A model generated the notes under the pieces. The model made no database searches. It had not been told where the DNA came from and saw nothing but the letters and a program-made list of their open reading frames with translations. A stretch of DNA of 64,000 nt, taken from the NCBI GenBank assembly GCA_029961685.1, contig JARWKL010000004.1, forward strand, positions 32,803,645 through 32,867,644, read 5' to 3'. Both the position numbers and the translations under genes were made by a program. This document shows, one piece after another, positions 42,521 through 50,935 of the stretch (position 1 is the first letter of the stretch; each line of letters opens with the position of its first letter). The DNA is from Aristolochia californica (taxonomy: Eukaryota > Streptophyta > Magnoliopsida > Piperales > Aristolochiaceae).

Positions 42521-42964
42521 TGTTATGCACGTAATAACATTATTATTTTAGTTGTTTTCTTTAATTTACTTTATTTTATTTCAGTTTTAGGTCATAGGGG
42601 TATTTTTGGAATATTTTATTTATAGGGGTATTTTTTTAAATATTTTTTTATAGGGGTATTTTTAGAATTTTTTATTTTAAACCCTAACCGGGTGAACCCT
42701 ATTTAAGGGGTAAGAGTAATGAGAAATGCAAGCATTGAAGTATTAAGAATTAGGTTAAATCTAGCGTAAAGAGGCTTGAGATCACCTTCTTGATCTCGAG
42801 GTTAGGGTTTTCCTAAAAAACCCACGTATTTTGTCATCCTCCATTGATTTTCGTCTTCCCCATGTCTTCCTACTATCCCTACGGTAATGCTTGGAAGACC
42901 CGTAACCCAGGGCAGATCTCAGATCCTCCCAAAGAATCCACGTGTCAGATCCGGGACCGTAACA
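42521..42964 (+). repeat. Gy-I second LTR (444 bp), followed by a primer site
   Basis: Matches 40413-40828 with an extra 'tatttttttaaatattttttt' type stretch. The primer site TGGTATCAGAAC follows at 42967-42978, where plain flanking DNA would be expected after a 3' LTR. This LTR is therefore the 5' LTR of a further, deleted copy, or has been joined by recombination. Confidence 0.88.
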
Positions 42965-43272
42965 ACTGGTATCAGAACAAGATTCAAGCCATCATAGACT
43001 GGCTTCCTCCCATATCCATCACAGCGTTAAGGAGATTTTTGGGCCTCGCTGGTTATTACAAAAAATTTATCCACGACTACAGACAGATTGTAGCACCGCT
43101 CAACAATCTCCTCAGGAAAAATTCTTTCAGCTGGTCCGAGCCGGTAGATAATTCTTTTCAACAGTTGAAGGCAGCCTTATCTTCAGCTCCGGTTTTGCAG
43201 CTACCAGACTTTGATGAGTTGTTTGTAGTGGAATGTGATGCTTCGGGCGGGGGTATAGGTGTAGTGTTATAG
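42844..43272 (+). other. Chimeric ORF: Gy-I LTR leader and primer site fused to Gy-J RT/RNase H
   Basis: An open frame of 142 codons. It begins in the LTR, gives [25 protein letters not shown] (the last residues from the primer site), and continues without a break into Gy-[32 protein letters not shown], then [10 protein letters not shown]. The deletion that removed the Gy-I body joined the two frames in phase. The protein, if made, would be an RT connection plus RNase H start with a 45-residue foreign leader. Confidence 0.7.
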
Positions 43273-43715
43273 CAACAAGGCCACCCGATCGCTTATTTCA
43301 GCTGACAACTTGGCCAACACCATCACAAACTTGCGGCTTATGAAAGGGAATTGATCGGTTTAGCTAAAGCCATCCAGCATTGGAGGCCCTATCTCTGGGG
43401 GTGCCCATTTTTTATTCGGACTGGTCAATCAAGCCTGAAGTATCTTCTTGAGCAGTGTCTCACCACCTTTCCTCAACAACACTGGTTGAGTAAACTGATG
43501 GGATTTGACTTTACCGTTGAGTATAAACCTGGCAGTCTTAATGTAGGGGCCGATGCCTTGTCACGCCGGGACGTTCCAGAGCCACAATTGCATGCTATCA
43601 ATCAGCCCAGAAGTCTTTTGTTGGACTCTATTAGGGAGGAGACACATCAGCATCCAAAACTCATTGCCTTATATCATGATATTCAGCAGGGGACCTCGGA
43701 TAGCCATTAGACGAT
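42979..43715 (+). pseudogene. Gy-J RT connection and RNase H
   Basis: Continues Gy-J after Gy-[64 protein letters not shown], a TAG at 43270-43272, HPIAYFS, a TGA, then the 119-codon frame 43351-43710 with GLAKAIQHWRPYLWGCPFFIRT, SLKYLLEQCLTTFPQQHWLSKLMGFDFTVEYKPGSLNVGADALSRRD. The catalytic TDHC is TGQS. A TAG follows HDIQQGTSDSH. Confidence 0.88.
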
Positions 43716-44015
43716 CCAGGATCGTCTAATCCTGTTCAAAAACAAGATTTTCCAGCACCCCACCTCGCCACTCATTACCAACATCTTAACCTCTTTCCAT
43801 GAAAGTACACATGATGGCAGACAGAAAATATATTTCCGCCTCAGTCACGAATTTTTTGGAAGGGTATGAAGAGAAGAGGAACAGAGTATGTGGCAGCTTG
43901 TCAGACTTGTCAATAGAACAAGACCGAATCATTAAGTCTAGCAGGGTTGCTCCAACCTCTTCAGTTATCATCACAGGTATGGTCAGATATTTCTAAGGAT
44001 TTCATTGATGGCCTT
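43716..44015 (+). pseudogene. Gy-J integrase N-terminal part
   Basis: The HHCC region in broken frames: FHESTHDGRQKIYFRLSHEFFW, then EYVAACQTCQ-NKTESLSLAGLLQPLQLSSQVWSDIS, ending DFIDGL at 44010, where Gy-K is inserted. The His residues and CQTC are visible but spread over two frames. Confidence 0.8.
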
Positions 44016-44365
44016 TGTTATCGCCCATTTCGGATCAACCACCGGACGATTTCTTCCAGCGTGGGGAGGAAGGGATTGAGCCTTGAAGGAGGCTCGACCT
44101 TGGACCTCAAAGGGAGCATCCGACCTAGACCTCAAAGGGAGAATCTGAGCTATTTAACTCTAATTTTCTCAATACTTACTTTCTTCATTCATCTCACATC
44201 CTTATATAGGGAGTTAGGGAAAACATCCCAAAGGCCATAAGTTCTACAAATTACAAATAAACCCCTAATGAATAGAAATTACAAATAAACCCCTAATGAA
44301 TAGAAATTGCAAATAAACCTCTAATGAATAGAAATTGCAAATAAACCCCTAATGAGTCCATAACA
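44016..44365 (-). repeat. Gy-K 3' LTR (350 bp) with 28-bp minisatellite
   Basis: Minus strand TGTTATGGACTCATTAGG at 44365 to GGGCGATAACA at 44016. U3 contains four copies of a roughly 28-bp unit ('attaggggtttatttgc' type); the sister LTR at 46978 has five. Confidence 0.9.
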
Positions 44366-44473
44366 TTACTCCTCTCCTGAAGAACGAGCTTGTCCTCAAG
44401 CTCGAATGTAGAATTGCCTGTTCGTACAAAAGTAGAGCAACCTAGCAGAGGAGCAATTTTTTTTTTTTTCATC
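44366..44473 (-). other. Gy-K 3' internal tail and polypurine tract
   Basis: Next to the LTR the minus strand reads 'cgagcttgaggacaagctcgttcttcaggagaggagtaa'. It codes for ELEDKLVLQERSN, the same terminal motif as the chromodomain end of other elements (FELEDKLFLQEG), followed by the purine tract ttcaggagaggagtaa (44366-44381). This proves the true 3' internal end is kept. Beyond a T/A-run (44458-44469) the captured sequence begins. Confidence 0.8.
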
Positions 44474-46324
44474 CTAACTCATCACCCTCTCAGAGCTCAG
44501 ACAAATATCATCGTCACCATTGACAAAATTTTGAGGATAAATATACTCTGAAAACATGCTTGGTAACTTGTCAACTAAATCATGTGTCCGTATTACATGG
44601 GGGCCACATATGGTGGATCTCCTAGATGTATCTGATCTTGCATAGATAAGGGGAAGAGCTTCAGCGACATCTTGGACAGCAACTATGCGCCGGATGTTGT
44701 GTTTCTGTCCATACTCCAAAGCTGCACTTGCGGCTGCTGTTGTTGCAAGGCAGTACCAGTTCCCAATTGTTCTGCAGTATACTTTGTCTGACCAGCAAGT
44801 CCTTCCATCTGAATATGAAGGTGCAATGAGGCTCTTTATAAGCGCGCAGGTATGAGACAAATGCCTTGACTCCTTTCTCCATAAACCCACTAGTAACGTA
44901 ACATATAAATATGGCCCACAACCATTCTCCAAAAAACTGTCTAAGAGACCAGCAACAGTGGTAGAACCTCTTGCCTTTCCTATGGAAAGATAGACATCAA
45001 TGTGGTTTTCTTCAAGAACGTCTTGATCTTTCTGCAAGCCTTTCATCAAAACACCATAGGGTCCGTCTATTACTGAAGTATAAGTCACTAGATCTGGAAT
45101 CAGCCCTTTCCTTTGCATTTCCTTAAATAGAAGCTCGGCCTCCATGGCGTTGACTTCTTGACATAATCCATAGATGAGTGTGCTATAAGTGTGATGGTTT
45201 GGTAGGAAATTGTGCTTCATCATCTCATCAACCACTTTAAATGCAAGAGTGGTGGCCCCACTCTTACAGAACCCATCAATCAAAGTTGTATAGGTTACAA
45301 CAGTGGGGAACAACCCCTGTTCTGCAATTTCTTTACAGAGCTTTTCTGCTTCTGGTAACCTATTCTGTGTGCAAAATCCATTACATATCACATTATATGT
45401 ACGCACATTAGGTCTACAACTAATCTCCTTGATCTTGTCCAACAACGATAGTGCCAGGCCTATCGCCTCCCTCTTGCTATATCCATCTATTAAGGCAGTA
45501 TAACTGACCTTTTTTGGATTTAATCCACATGCTGCCATTTTATTGAACGTATCTAAAGCCACATGCGACATACCCATTTTGAAGAATCCACAAATCAGTT
45601 CTATAAATGTCCACTCATCCAGTGCACATCCATTCTCTTGCATGAAATTTAGTAATCTCATTGCATTGTTTAGATTTCCAAATTTGCAATCACATGCTTC
45701 CTTGAGACGACCAGCCTCACAGAGAGATGTGAGAGGAAGTGTATAGGTAGAAGCCGTTGGACCAAGGCCCTTCTCCACCATTTCCTTGATGAGATCCAGT
45801 GCTTCATCAATTGTCCCAACATTGAAAAGACCATGAATCAAACACGAATAAGTAACAGAGTTGGGCTGAGTACCTGCCTTGACCCTTCTATCAAAAACCA
45901 GAGAAGCCAAATTGAAGCTGCCAGTTTGACAATGCCTCACGATTGCGTGGACGAGGTTGCCCCACTGGATTGTCGAGAAGGGGATGGGAACTGATAGTTG
46001 TTGGCCGGAAGCCAATTCCCCCCGAAAATTTTTGCTGAGCCATGCCCACCCAATTTGGAAGTTGGGTTCCCTCGGTGCTATCGAGAGGGGAATTGCAAGT
46101 GGGAGGTTATGGTCGGAAGTCACCTCCCACCGGACAAGTTTTCGACGACGCTTCCTCATTTTTCGGTGGACTCTTGTGGCTGCCGGTGCTGGTAGATTGT
46201 CAGAGACAGAGGAGGGAGGGTCGAATTGATTCGCTGTGACTGAGGCAGATGGGAATACTTCTATCTTCTGTGCGGGAAGAGGTTTTTTCGTACGTGAGAA
46301 GGGAATTTGGGCGATCGAACCCAA
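44474..46324 (-). CDS. Captured pentatricopeptide-repeat (PPR) open frame, 616 codons
   Basis: The longest open frame in the window and the only host-type one. Residues about 156-430 form P-class PPR repeats of 35 residues: SVTYSCLIHGLFNVG, EWTFIELICGFFKMG, KVSYTALIDGYSKRE, VRTYNVICNGFCTQN, VVTYTTLIDGFCKSG, HHTYSTLIYGLCQEV, and partial ones. P-class PPR proteins bind organelle RNA (family knowledge). Two repeats are truncated (near residues 205-215 and 420), so the array has internal deletions. Residues 1-130 (with a basic RKMRKRRRK patch at 54-62) and 505-616 are not PPR and I do not recognise them. No clear organelle transit peptide is seen at this start. It lies in Gy-K in the same strand as the element, in place of pol. 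There are no obvious introns. Confidence 0.78.
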   Translation of the reverse strand: MGSIAQIPFSRTKKPLPAQKIEVFPSASVTANQFDPPSSVSDNLPAPAATRVHRKMRKRRRKLVRWEVTSDHNLPLAIPLSIAPREPNFQIGWAWLSKNFRGELASGQQLSVPIPFSTIQWGNLVHAIVRHCQTGSFNLASLVFDRRVKAGTQPNSVTYSCLIHGLFNVGTIDEALDLIKEMVEKGLGPTASTYTLPLTSLCEAGRLKEACDCKFGNLNNAMRLLNFMQENGCALDEWTFIELICGFFKMGMSHVALDTFNKMAACGLNPKKVSYTALIDGYSKREAIGLALSLLDKIKEISCRPNVRTYNVICNGFCTQNRLPEAEKLCKEIAEQGLFPTVVTYTTLIDGFCKSGATTLAFKVVDEMMKHNFLPNHHTYSTLIYGLCQEVNAMEAELLFKEMQRKGLIPDLVTYTSVIDGPYGVLMKGLQKDQDVLEENHIDVYLSIGKARGSTTVAGLLDSFLENGCGPYLYVTLLVGLWRKESRHLSHTCALIKSLIAPSYSDGRTCWSDKVYCRTIGNWYCLATTAAASAALEYGQKHNIRRIVAVQDVAEALPLIYARSDTSRRSTICGPHVIRTHDLVDKLPSMFSEYIYPQNFVNGDDDICLSSERVMS

Positions 46325-46330
46325 ATCAGC

Positions 46331-46600
46331 CTATATCAACGGGATTTGGGTATAAATGTCTTCTGATTTCCCAAAATCTGGGTCCTCGCCTTTTGAATTC
46401 AGGAGTTCGAAAAGCTTTTCCGAGTCTGCGATCCATCGAACTGGAAGCGTCCGTTGTGCAAGAAGAGTTATGGCTTCTCGAGAGACAGGGGTGGGGAATA
46501 ACCCCTTTGGTGTGCATGATTTAGGGTCGCCGCCATCTGGTGTCAAAATTTGGGGGAGCTTTTTCGTGACCCAGAGCTCCCGAATGGGCATTTTGGCCAA
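46331..46600 (-). CDS. Second captured segment (90-codon open frame), unknown
   Basis: A minus-strand frame starting MAKMPIRELWVTKKL and ending SEDIYTQIPLI. Its composition looks like ordinary plant coding sequence (GDPKSCTPKGLFPTP, LPVRWIADSEKLFELLNSKG). It lies between the gag linker and the PPR frame. The upstream proline-rich gag linker is open in the same frame, so a Gag-captured fusion is possible. I do not recognise a family. Confidence 0.45.
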   Translation of the reverse strand: MAKMPIRELWVTKKLPQILTPDGGDPKSCTPKGLFPTPVSREAITLLAQRTLPVRWIADSEKLFELLNSKGEDPDFGKSEDIYTQIPLI

Positions 46601-46975
46601 TGAAGGTTGTGTTGGGCACAGAGGAGCCCTAGGTGGGGGTGGGGTATGATGGCGCAGAAGTGGTGGAGGTTGTGCTGGGCGCAGAGGAGCCCTAAGTGGG
46701 GGCGTGGTTTGATGGCGCAGAAGTGGTGGGGTTGGGACCGGGAGGAATGGTGGTGCTCGGCCAGAAGAGTGGAACTGCCCGGCAACGTCTGACCACGACC
46801 CATTTCCTCATCTAGTAGCTGTTTGATCCGTTGTAATATGTCCTTCACGGCGTACATGTCCGTCTTGATTTCCTCCATGGCCAAATGCTGTTTCTCCATA
46901 ACTAGACAATGTTCCACTAAATGTCGACGCAAATCCTCCGAGGAAAATGAATCACCACAGTTGGTCCACTCAGAT
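46601..46975 (-). pseudogene. Gy-K gag N-terminus
   Basis: Minus strand from the right: a damaged primer-site remnant (ttatctgag), then LSEWTNCGDSFSSEDLRRHLVEHCLVMEKQHLAMEEIKTDMYAVKDILQRIKQLLDEEMGRG, which matches the GDSSS-EDLRQ coiled-coil segment of other Gag proteins here. A proline-rich linker follows, tandemly duplicated (unit of about 64 bp, 46610-46735, 'cgcagaggagccctaggtggggg' type). Capsid is absent; captured sequence follows. Confidence 0.8.
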
Positions 46976-46977
46976 AA

Positions 46978-47355
46978 TGTTATGGACTCATTAGGGGTTT
47001 ATTTTCAATTTCTATTCATTAGGGGTTTATTTGAAATTTCTATTTATTAGGGGTTTATTTGCAATTTCTATCCATTAGGAGTTTATTTGTAATTTCTATT
47101 CATTAGGGGTTTATTTGTAATTTGTTGAACTTATGGCCTTTGGCATGTTTTCCCTAACTCCCTATATAGGGACATGAGATGAATGAAGAAAGTAAGTATT
47201 GAGAAAATTAGAGTTAAACAAGTTAGATTCTCCCTCGGAGGTCTAGGTCGGATTCTCCCTTTGAGGTCTAAGGTCGAGCCTCCTTCAAGGCTCAATCCCT
47301 TCCTCCCCACGCTGGAAGAAATCTTCCGGTGGTTGATCCAAAATGGGCTATAACA
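46978..47355 (+). repeat. Gy-K LTR in inverted orientation (378 bp)
   Basis: Plus strand TGTTATGGACTCATTAGG to GGGCTATAACA, five copies of the 28-bp unit at about 46990-47125, then U5. It is inverted relative to the 3' LTR and to gag, head-to-head with gag. A primer site TGGTATCAGAGC follows at 47359-47370. Confidence 0.92.
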
Positions 47356-47604
47356 GCTTGGTATCAGAGCTAGCGCTCGGTCGTGAGTTCGAATCCCGGT
47401 GTGTGCTACCGAAGTGAAAGGGGCAACCAAGTGGAAGGGGCTGACCTGGAGAACTACGATGGGGCACTAAGAGTGGGGCAGCCGCTTGAGTGGGCTGCCG
47501 TGGACGTTGGCTCGCGAAGGGGGTGTAATGTTAGGGTCCTGGGCGTTAAGTCTTCTGCTCCTAACAGGCCGGTCTTTTTGGTAGTATTCGCTAGGTGCTT
47601 AACA
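47356..47604 (+). mobile_element. TRIM-c body and LTR joined to Gy-K LTR at the primer site
   Basis: Primer site TTGGTATCAGAGC, T-arm-like gtgagttcgaatcccgg, a body with 'gccgtggacgttggctcgcgaag', the purine tract gcgaagggggtgtaa, then a 76-bp TRIM LTR (47529-47604, TGTTAGGGTCC to GTGCTTAACA). The TRIM 5' LTR is absent and replaced by the Gy-K LTR. Confidence 0.87.
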
Positions 47605-48480
47605 ACCTTCCTACCTATTCAGGAAAATCCGTTATATTTGTAGTGGTTTACTGCTTCTCCAAGTATGGCCATTTCCTCCCTTTGGCGCATCCCTACACAG
47701 CAGCTCATGTGGCTCAGATCTTCATAGATAATATTGTCCGGGTACATGGGGTGCCTGTGTCCATTACCAGTGATAGGGACACCATTTTCACCAGTATGTT
47801 CCGTAAAGAACTCTTTAAGCTGCAAGGCACCAAATTGGCGTTCTCTTCCGCCTTCCACCCGCAGACTGATGGATAGACCGAGGTGGTCAACAGGACGCTT
47901 GAGATGTTTCTCCATTTTTTTGTGGGGGACTCCCCTAAATGGTGGGTTCAGTGGCTGGCATGGGCCGAACTCTGTTATAACACATCATACCACAACGCAC
48001 TCGACACTACTCCATTCATGGTAGTGTATGGTAGAGATCCGCCTTGGCTTTTATCATATGAACCAGGTGCATCCAAGGTCGCCACCTTGGACCAGGCTTT
48101 ACTAGAAAGGGATGCCATGCTCAGTGAGGTATGCACTCATCTCCAGGAGGCCCAATAGGCCATGAAACTCTATTATGATAAGAAGCACTAGGACGTGTTC
48201 TTCTCTCTAGAGGATTATGTGTGGCTACGTCTCCAACATTATCGGCAGCTTTCACTGATAGCCTCAAACGTCGTAAACTCTCCCCAAAATATTATGGGCC
48301 CTTTCAGGTGTTGGACCTCATTTGCACAGTCGCCTACCGTTTGCAGCTTCTTCCAGAAACCAAGATCCATAATGTGTTTCACGTCTCCCAATTGAAGGCC
48401 TTCTAGGGAGACTCCCCATTCCTACACACACCTCTGCCACTGCTACATGAGGGTTGGGTCCTTTCTACTCCAGCGCAGGT
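47605..48480 (+). pseudogene. Gy-J integrase, core and C-terminus
   Basis: Continues after Gy-[86 protein letters not shown] (47595-47876) with the second Asp, a TAG in DGQTEV (CAG to TAG), then VVNRTLEMFLHFFVGDSPKWWVQWLAWAELCYNTSYHNALDTTPFMVVYGRDPPWLLSYEPGASKVATLDQALLERD (47883-48158), [15 protein letters not shown], and [14 protein letters not shown]. Three stops are C-to-T type; one frameshift lies near 48265. Confidence 0.9.
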
Positions 48481-48720
48481 GTTGCAAGCTCGCCGCATTC
48501 AGGGCGATTAGGAGGTTCTAGTGCAGTGGGCTGATACTGACCACATTGACACTACATGGGAGCCCTTAGCCGCTTTCAGAGCTCTCTACCCGTCTTTCGA
48601 GCTTGCGGACAAGCTCTTTCTCCAGGAAGGGGTGATGTTATGGACTCCATTAAATTATGCTATTTCCCTTTGCATGTATGTTGAATTTGGTTTGGTTTGG
48701 TTTGAATGTAATTTTGCGTG
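48481..48720 (+). pseudogene. Gy-J chromodomain, reading into the 3' LTR
   Basis: Reads VLQARRIQGD (TAG) EVLVQWADTDHIDTTWEPLAAFRALYPSFELADKLFLQEG. The strand-helix pattern with VQW and TTWEP is well preserved. The open frame 48521-48721 runs through the purine tract into the LTR in a shifted frame (VMLWTP). Confidence 0.87.
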
Positions 48721-48897
48721 AACCATGTTACCCATGGGTCTGAGTTGTAATTTTGTCCCCAAACCTTTTTATTGGGACAAAGAGCTGAATGAAGATTAAT
48801 CATTGAATCATTTAGTTTTAGCCAGGTCGGATTCTCCCTAAGAGGCCCAGGTCAAGCCTCTTCAAGGCTCAATCCATTTCCACCATTACACGTTCCA
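48636..48897 (+). repeat. Gy-J 3' LTR, truncated
   Basis: TGTTATGGACTCC start after the purine tract caggaaggggtga. The U5 end with the gag leader is missing: at 'attacacgttccaag' the sequence joins Gy-L integrase (48898). Confidence 0.85.
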
Positions 48898-49800
48898 AGA
48901 AAAGGAGTTGATTGCAATGTGGAGTGGAAAGAAGTATTGTAATAGTACTCGGCCCACGGTAGCCATTGAACCCATTGTCTCAGATGATCGCCCACCAAGC
49001 ACCATAGATACATCTTGATTGTACGGTTAACCACCTCGGTCTGCCCATCTGTCTGCGGATGATATGCGGAGGAGAATTTCAATTTAGTCTCACTCAAACG
49101 AAAGAGTTCCCGCCAAAAGGTGCTCATGAAAACCACATCTCAATCACTCACAATCGATTCCAAAATGCCATGTAAGCAGACAATCTGCTCCAAGAAAGTT
49201 TGTGCAACCCTTGTAGCTGTATAAGGATGAGCCAGTGGAATAAAATGTCCATACTTTGTGAACTTGTTGACCACCGTGAAGAGTACTGATTTGTCGGAGG
49301 ACTGTGGAAGACCTTCAACAAAATCCATCGAAATATCGGCCCAAACTTGTGTAGGAAGGGTGAGAGGCAGGAGAAAACTGGCTGGACTCAAGTGCTCGGT
49401 TATGTTGCATTGGCATACCTGATAGGCTTCTACATAAGTCACAATGGAGTTCTTCATGGCTTGCCAATAAAAGTCTTCCCGAATTCTGCGCAATGTCTTC
49501 TGGATACCCTCATGTGTGCTTCCATGGTAGGCTGAGAGAATAGCTAGAATCAACTTGGAAGTAGGTGGAAGAAATTGTCGAAGATATAAATAAATAAGTG
49601 AATCCTGGATGGGCCACTTCGATTCCATTGTCCCCATTGAAATTTTTTTGTGGAGCTCCTGTAGAGTTGGGAGAGTGGCATGTGCATCTCTCACCAAGTC
49701 AAGAATGAGGAATCTTGGTTGACTGAGAGAATAGACCAACTGCTGATATTCAAAACGCCGCAACAAGGCATCAGTCGCCTTGTTCAATCTCCCCGCAAAG
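48898..49800 (-). pseudogene. Gy-L integrase and RNase H tether
   Basis: The open frame 49140-49808 covers the tether (YFAGRLNKATDALLRRFEYQ), HHCC (YHGSTHEGIQKTLRRIREDFYW and AYQVCQCNITEH), and the core ISMDFVEGLPQSSDKSVLFTVVNKFTKYGHF to LESIVSD. A TGA in SD-RD is followed by 48852-49136: [43 protein letters not shown] and YYYNTSFHSTLQSTPF, where truncation occurs. DFVEG and the E of TEVVNR are present. Confidence 0.9.
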
Positions 49801-50935
49801 TATTCCACTTAAAGGTCAAAACCCAACAACTTACTGATCCAGTGTTGTTGTGGTGACATCGTGAGCCGTTGTTCTAGTAGGAATTTTAGGCTATAGTGGC
49901 CAGTGCGGATGAGAAATGCCCAGCCCCATAAATAAGGCCACTAGTGTTGGACCGCCTTGGCCAACCCAATCAATTCCCACTCATCTGCTGCCAGTTTGTG
50001 ATGAAGGACTGCCAGCTGTCTGCTAAAATACTCAATAGGATGGAGCAGCTGCTGTAAGACAGCCCCAATGCCCCCTCCCGAAGCGTCACACTCAACCACA
50101 AATAAGTCATCAAAATTAGGAAGCTGTAATACAGGGGCAGAGGCGAGAGAACATTTGAGGGCCTCAAATGACTGTGTAGCCTTCTCATTCCAGAGAAAGG
50201 AATTATTCTTGAGGAGACTGGTCAAGGGTGCTGCCAAGGGTCCATAGTTCTGAATAAATTTGCGGTAGTGGCCTGCAAGACCCAAAAAACCTCGTAAAGC
50301 TGAGCAAGACTGTGGCTGTGGCCACTCATGAATAACCCGAATCTTCTCGGGATCAACCATAACCCCCTCATCTGAGATAATGTGACCCAAATAAGCCACA
50401 TGTGAAGCCGCAAAAGAACATTTGGATTGTTTTAAATAGAGCTGATGTGCTCGTAAAAATTCAAAAACAATCTTTAAGTGCTCTAAATTCTCTTCTCTGG
50501 ACTTTCTATATATGAGAATATCATCGAAAAACACAAGAACAAATTTTCGAAGATTGGGGCTAGATACCTCATTCATTAGAACTTGAAAAGTGGAGGGTGC
50601 ATTCGATAACCCGAACGACATGATGACGAACTCAAAGTGGCCATGATGTGTGCAGAACACTGTCTTCTCGATATTGGAGGGGTGCATCCGGACCCGACAA
50701 TATCCCGACAGTAGGTCTAGTTTAGTAAATAACCACGAACCATGCAATTCATCCAAGAGTTCATCCACTACTAGAATCGGAAACTTATCCTTCACTGTTT
50801 GAGTGTTCAACTCCTGGTAATCAACACAAAACCTCCATGTCCCATCATGTTTCTTCACAAGTAAGATGGGTCAAGAGAATGGGGAGCAACTGTGACAAAT
50901 ATGACCTTATTGTAACATCTCTTGGCATTGTCTCT
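49801..50935 (-). pseudogene. Gy-L reverse transcriptase and RNase H (305-codon open frame)
   Basis: The open frame 49941-50858: [94 protein letters not shown] with both Asp residues, [79 protein letters not shown]. The usual GYHQIRMHP Gln is Arg. The RTDHC end of RNase H (about 49800-49940) is after a TAG. The N-terminal KDKIERQCQ segment is frameshifted near 50870. Confidence 0.92.

Larger units (their letters stand above)
40413..42964 (+). mobile_element. Gy-I, non-autonomous LTR retrotransposon carrying TRIM-b
   Basis: 5' LTR 40413-40828 (416 bp) and 3' LTR 42521-42964 (444 bp); both begin TGTTATGCA and end GACCGTAACA. Primer site TGGTATTAGAGC at 40831-40842 and purine tract ccaagggaggtgtaa at 42506-42520. 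Between them lie one 173-codon frame, a GC-rich stretch and TRIM-b; there is no RT or integrase, so it would depend on another element. After the 3' LTR a second primer site (42967-42978) is present and joins Gy-J directly, with about 70 bp of Gy-J missing. It is therefore not a simple insertion. Confidence 0.87.
44016..47604 (-). mobile_element. Gy-K, gene-capturing LTR retrotransposon with inverted LTR/TRIM end
   Basis: Left end: minus-strand 3' LTR (44016-44365) with a purine tract and the conserved ELEDKLVLQE tail. Interior on the minus strand: a gag N-terminus (46601-46975), then captured sequence (46331-46600 and the 616-codon PPR frame 44474-46324) where pol should be. Right end: a second LTR of the same family in plus orientation (46978-47355), a primer site, a TRIM body and TRIM LTR (to 47604). 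The whole unit is bounded by GCCTT (44011-44015) and ACCTT (47605-47609), so it seems to have integrated into Gy-J as one piece with unlike ends. Confidence 0.8.
39590..48897 (+). mobile_element. Gy-J, Ty3/gypsy chromovirus lacking its 5' part, split by Gy-I and Gy-K
   Basis: A plus-strand element. Protease/RT entry begins abruptly at about 39590 against Gy-S. RT runs to 40412 (Gy-I), RT/RNase H resumes at 42979, integrase is interrupted at 44015 by Gy-K and resumes at 47605, and the chromodomain and a truncated 3' LTR (48636-48897) follow. Gag and the 5' LTR are missing. Gy-K is flanked by GCCTT/ACCTT (44011-44015, 47605-47609). Confidence 0.88.

Noticed and set aside
46990..47125. Regular 28-bp repeats that look like a small CRISPR array
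   Set aside because: Units are directly adjacent, without unique spacers, inside a plant LTR; it is a minisatellite.
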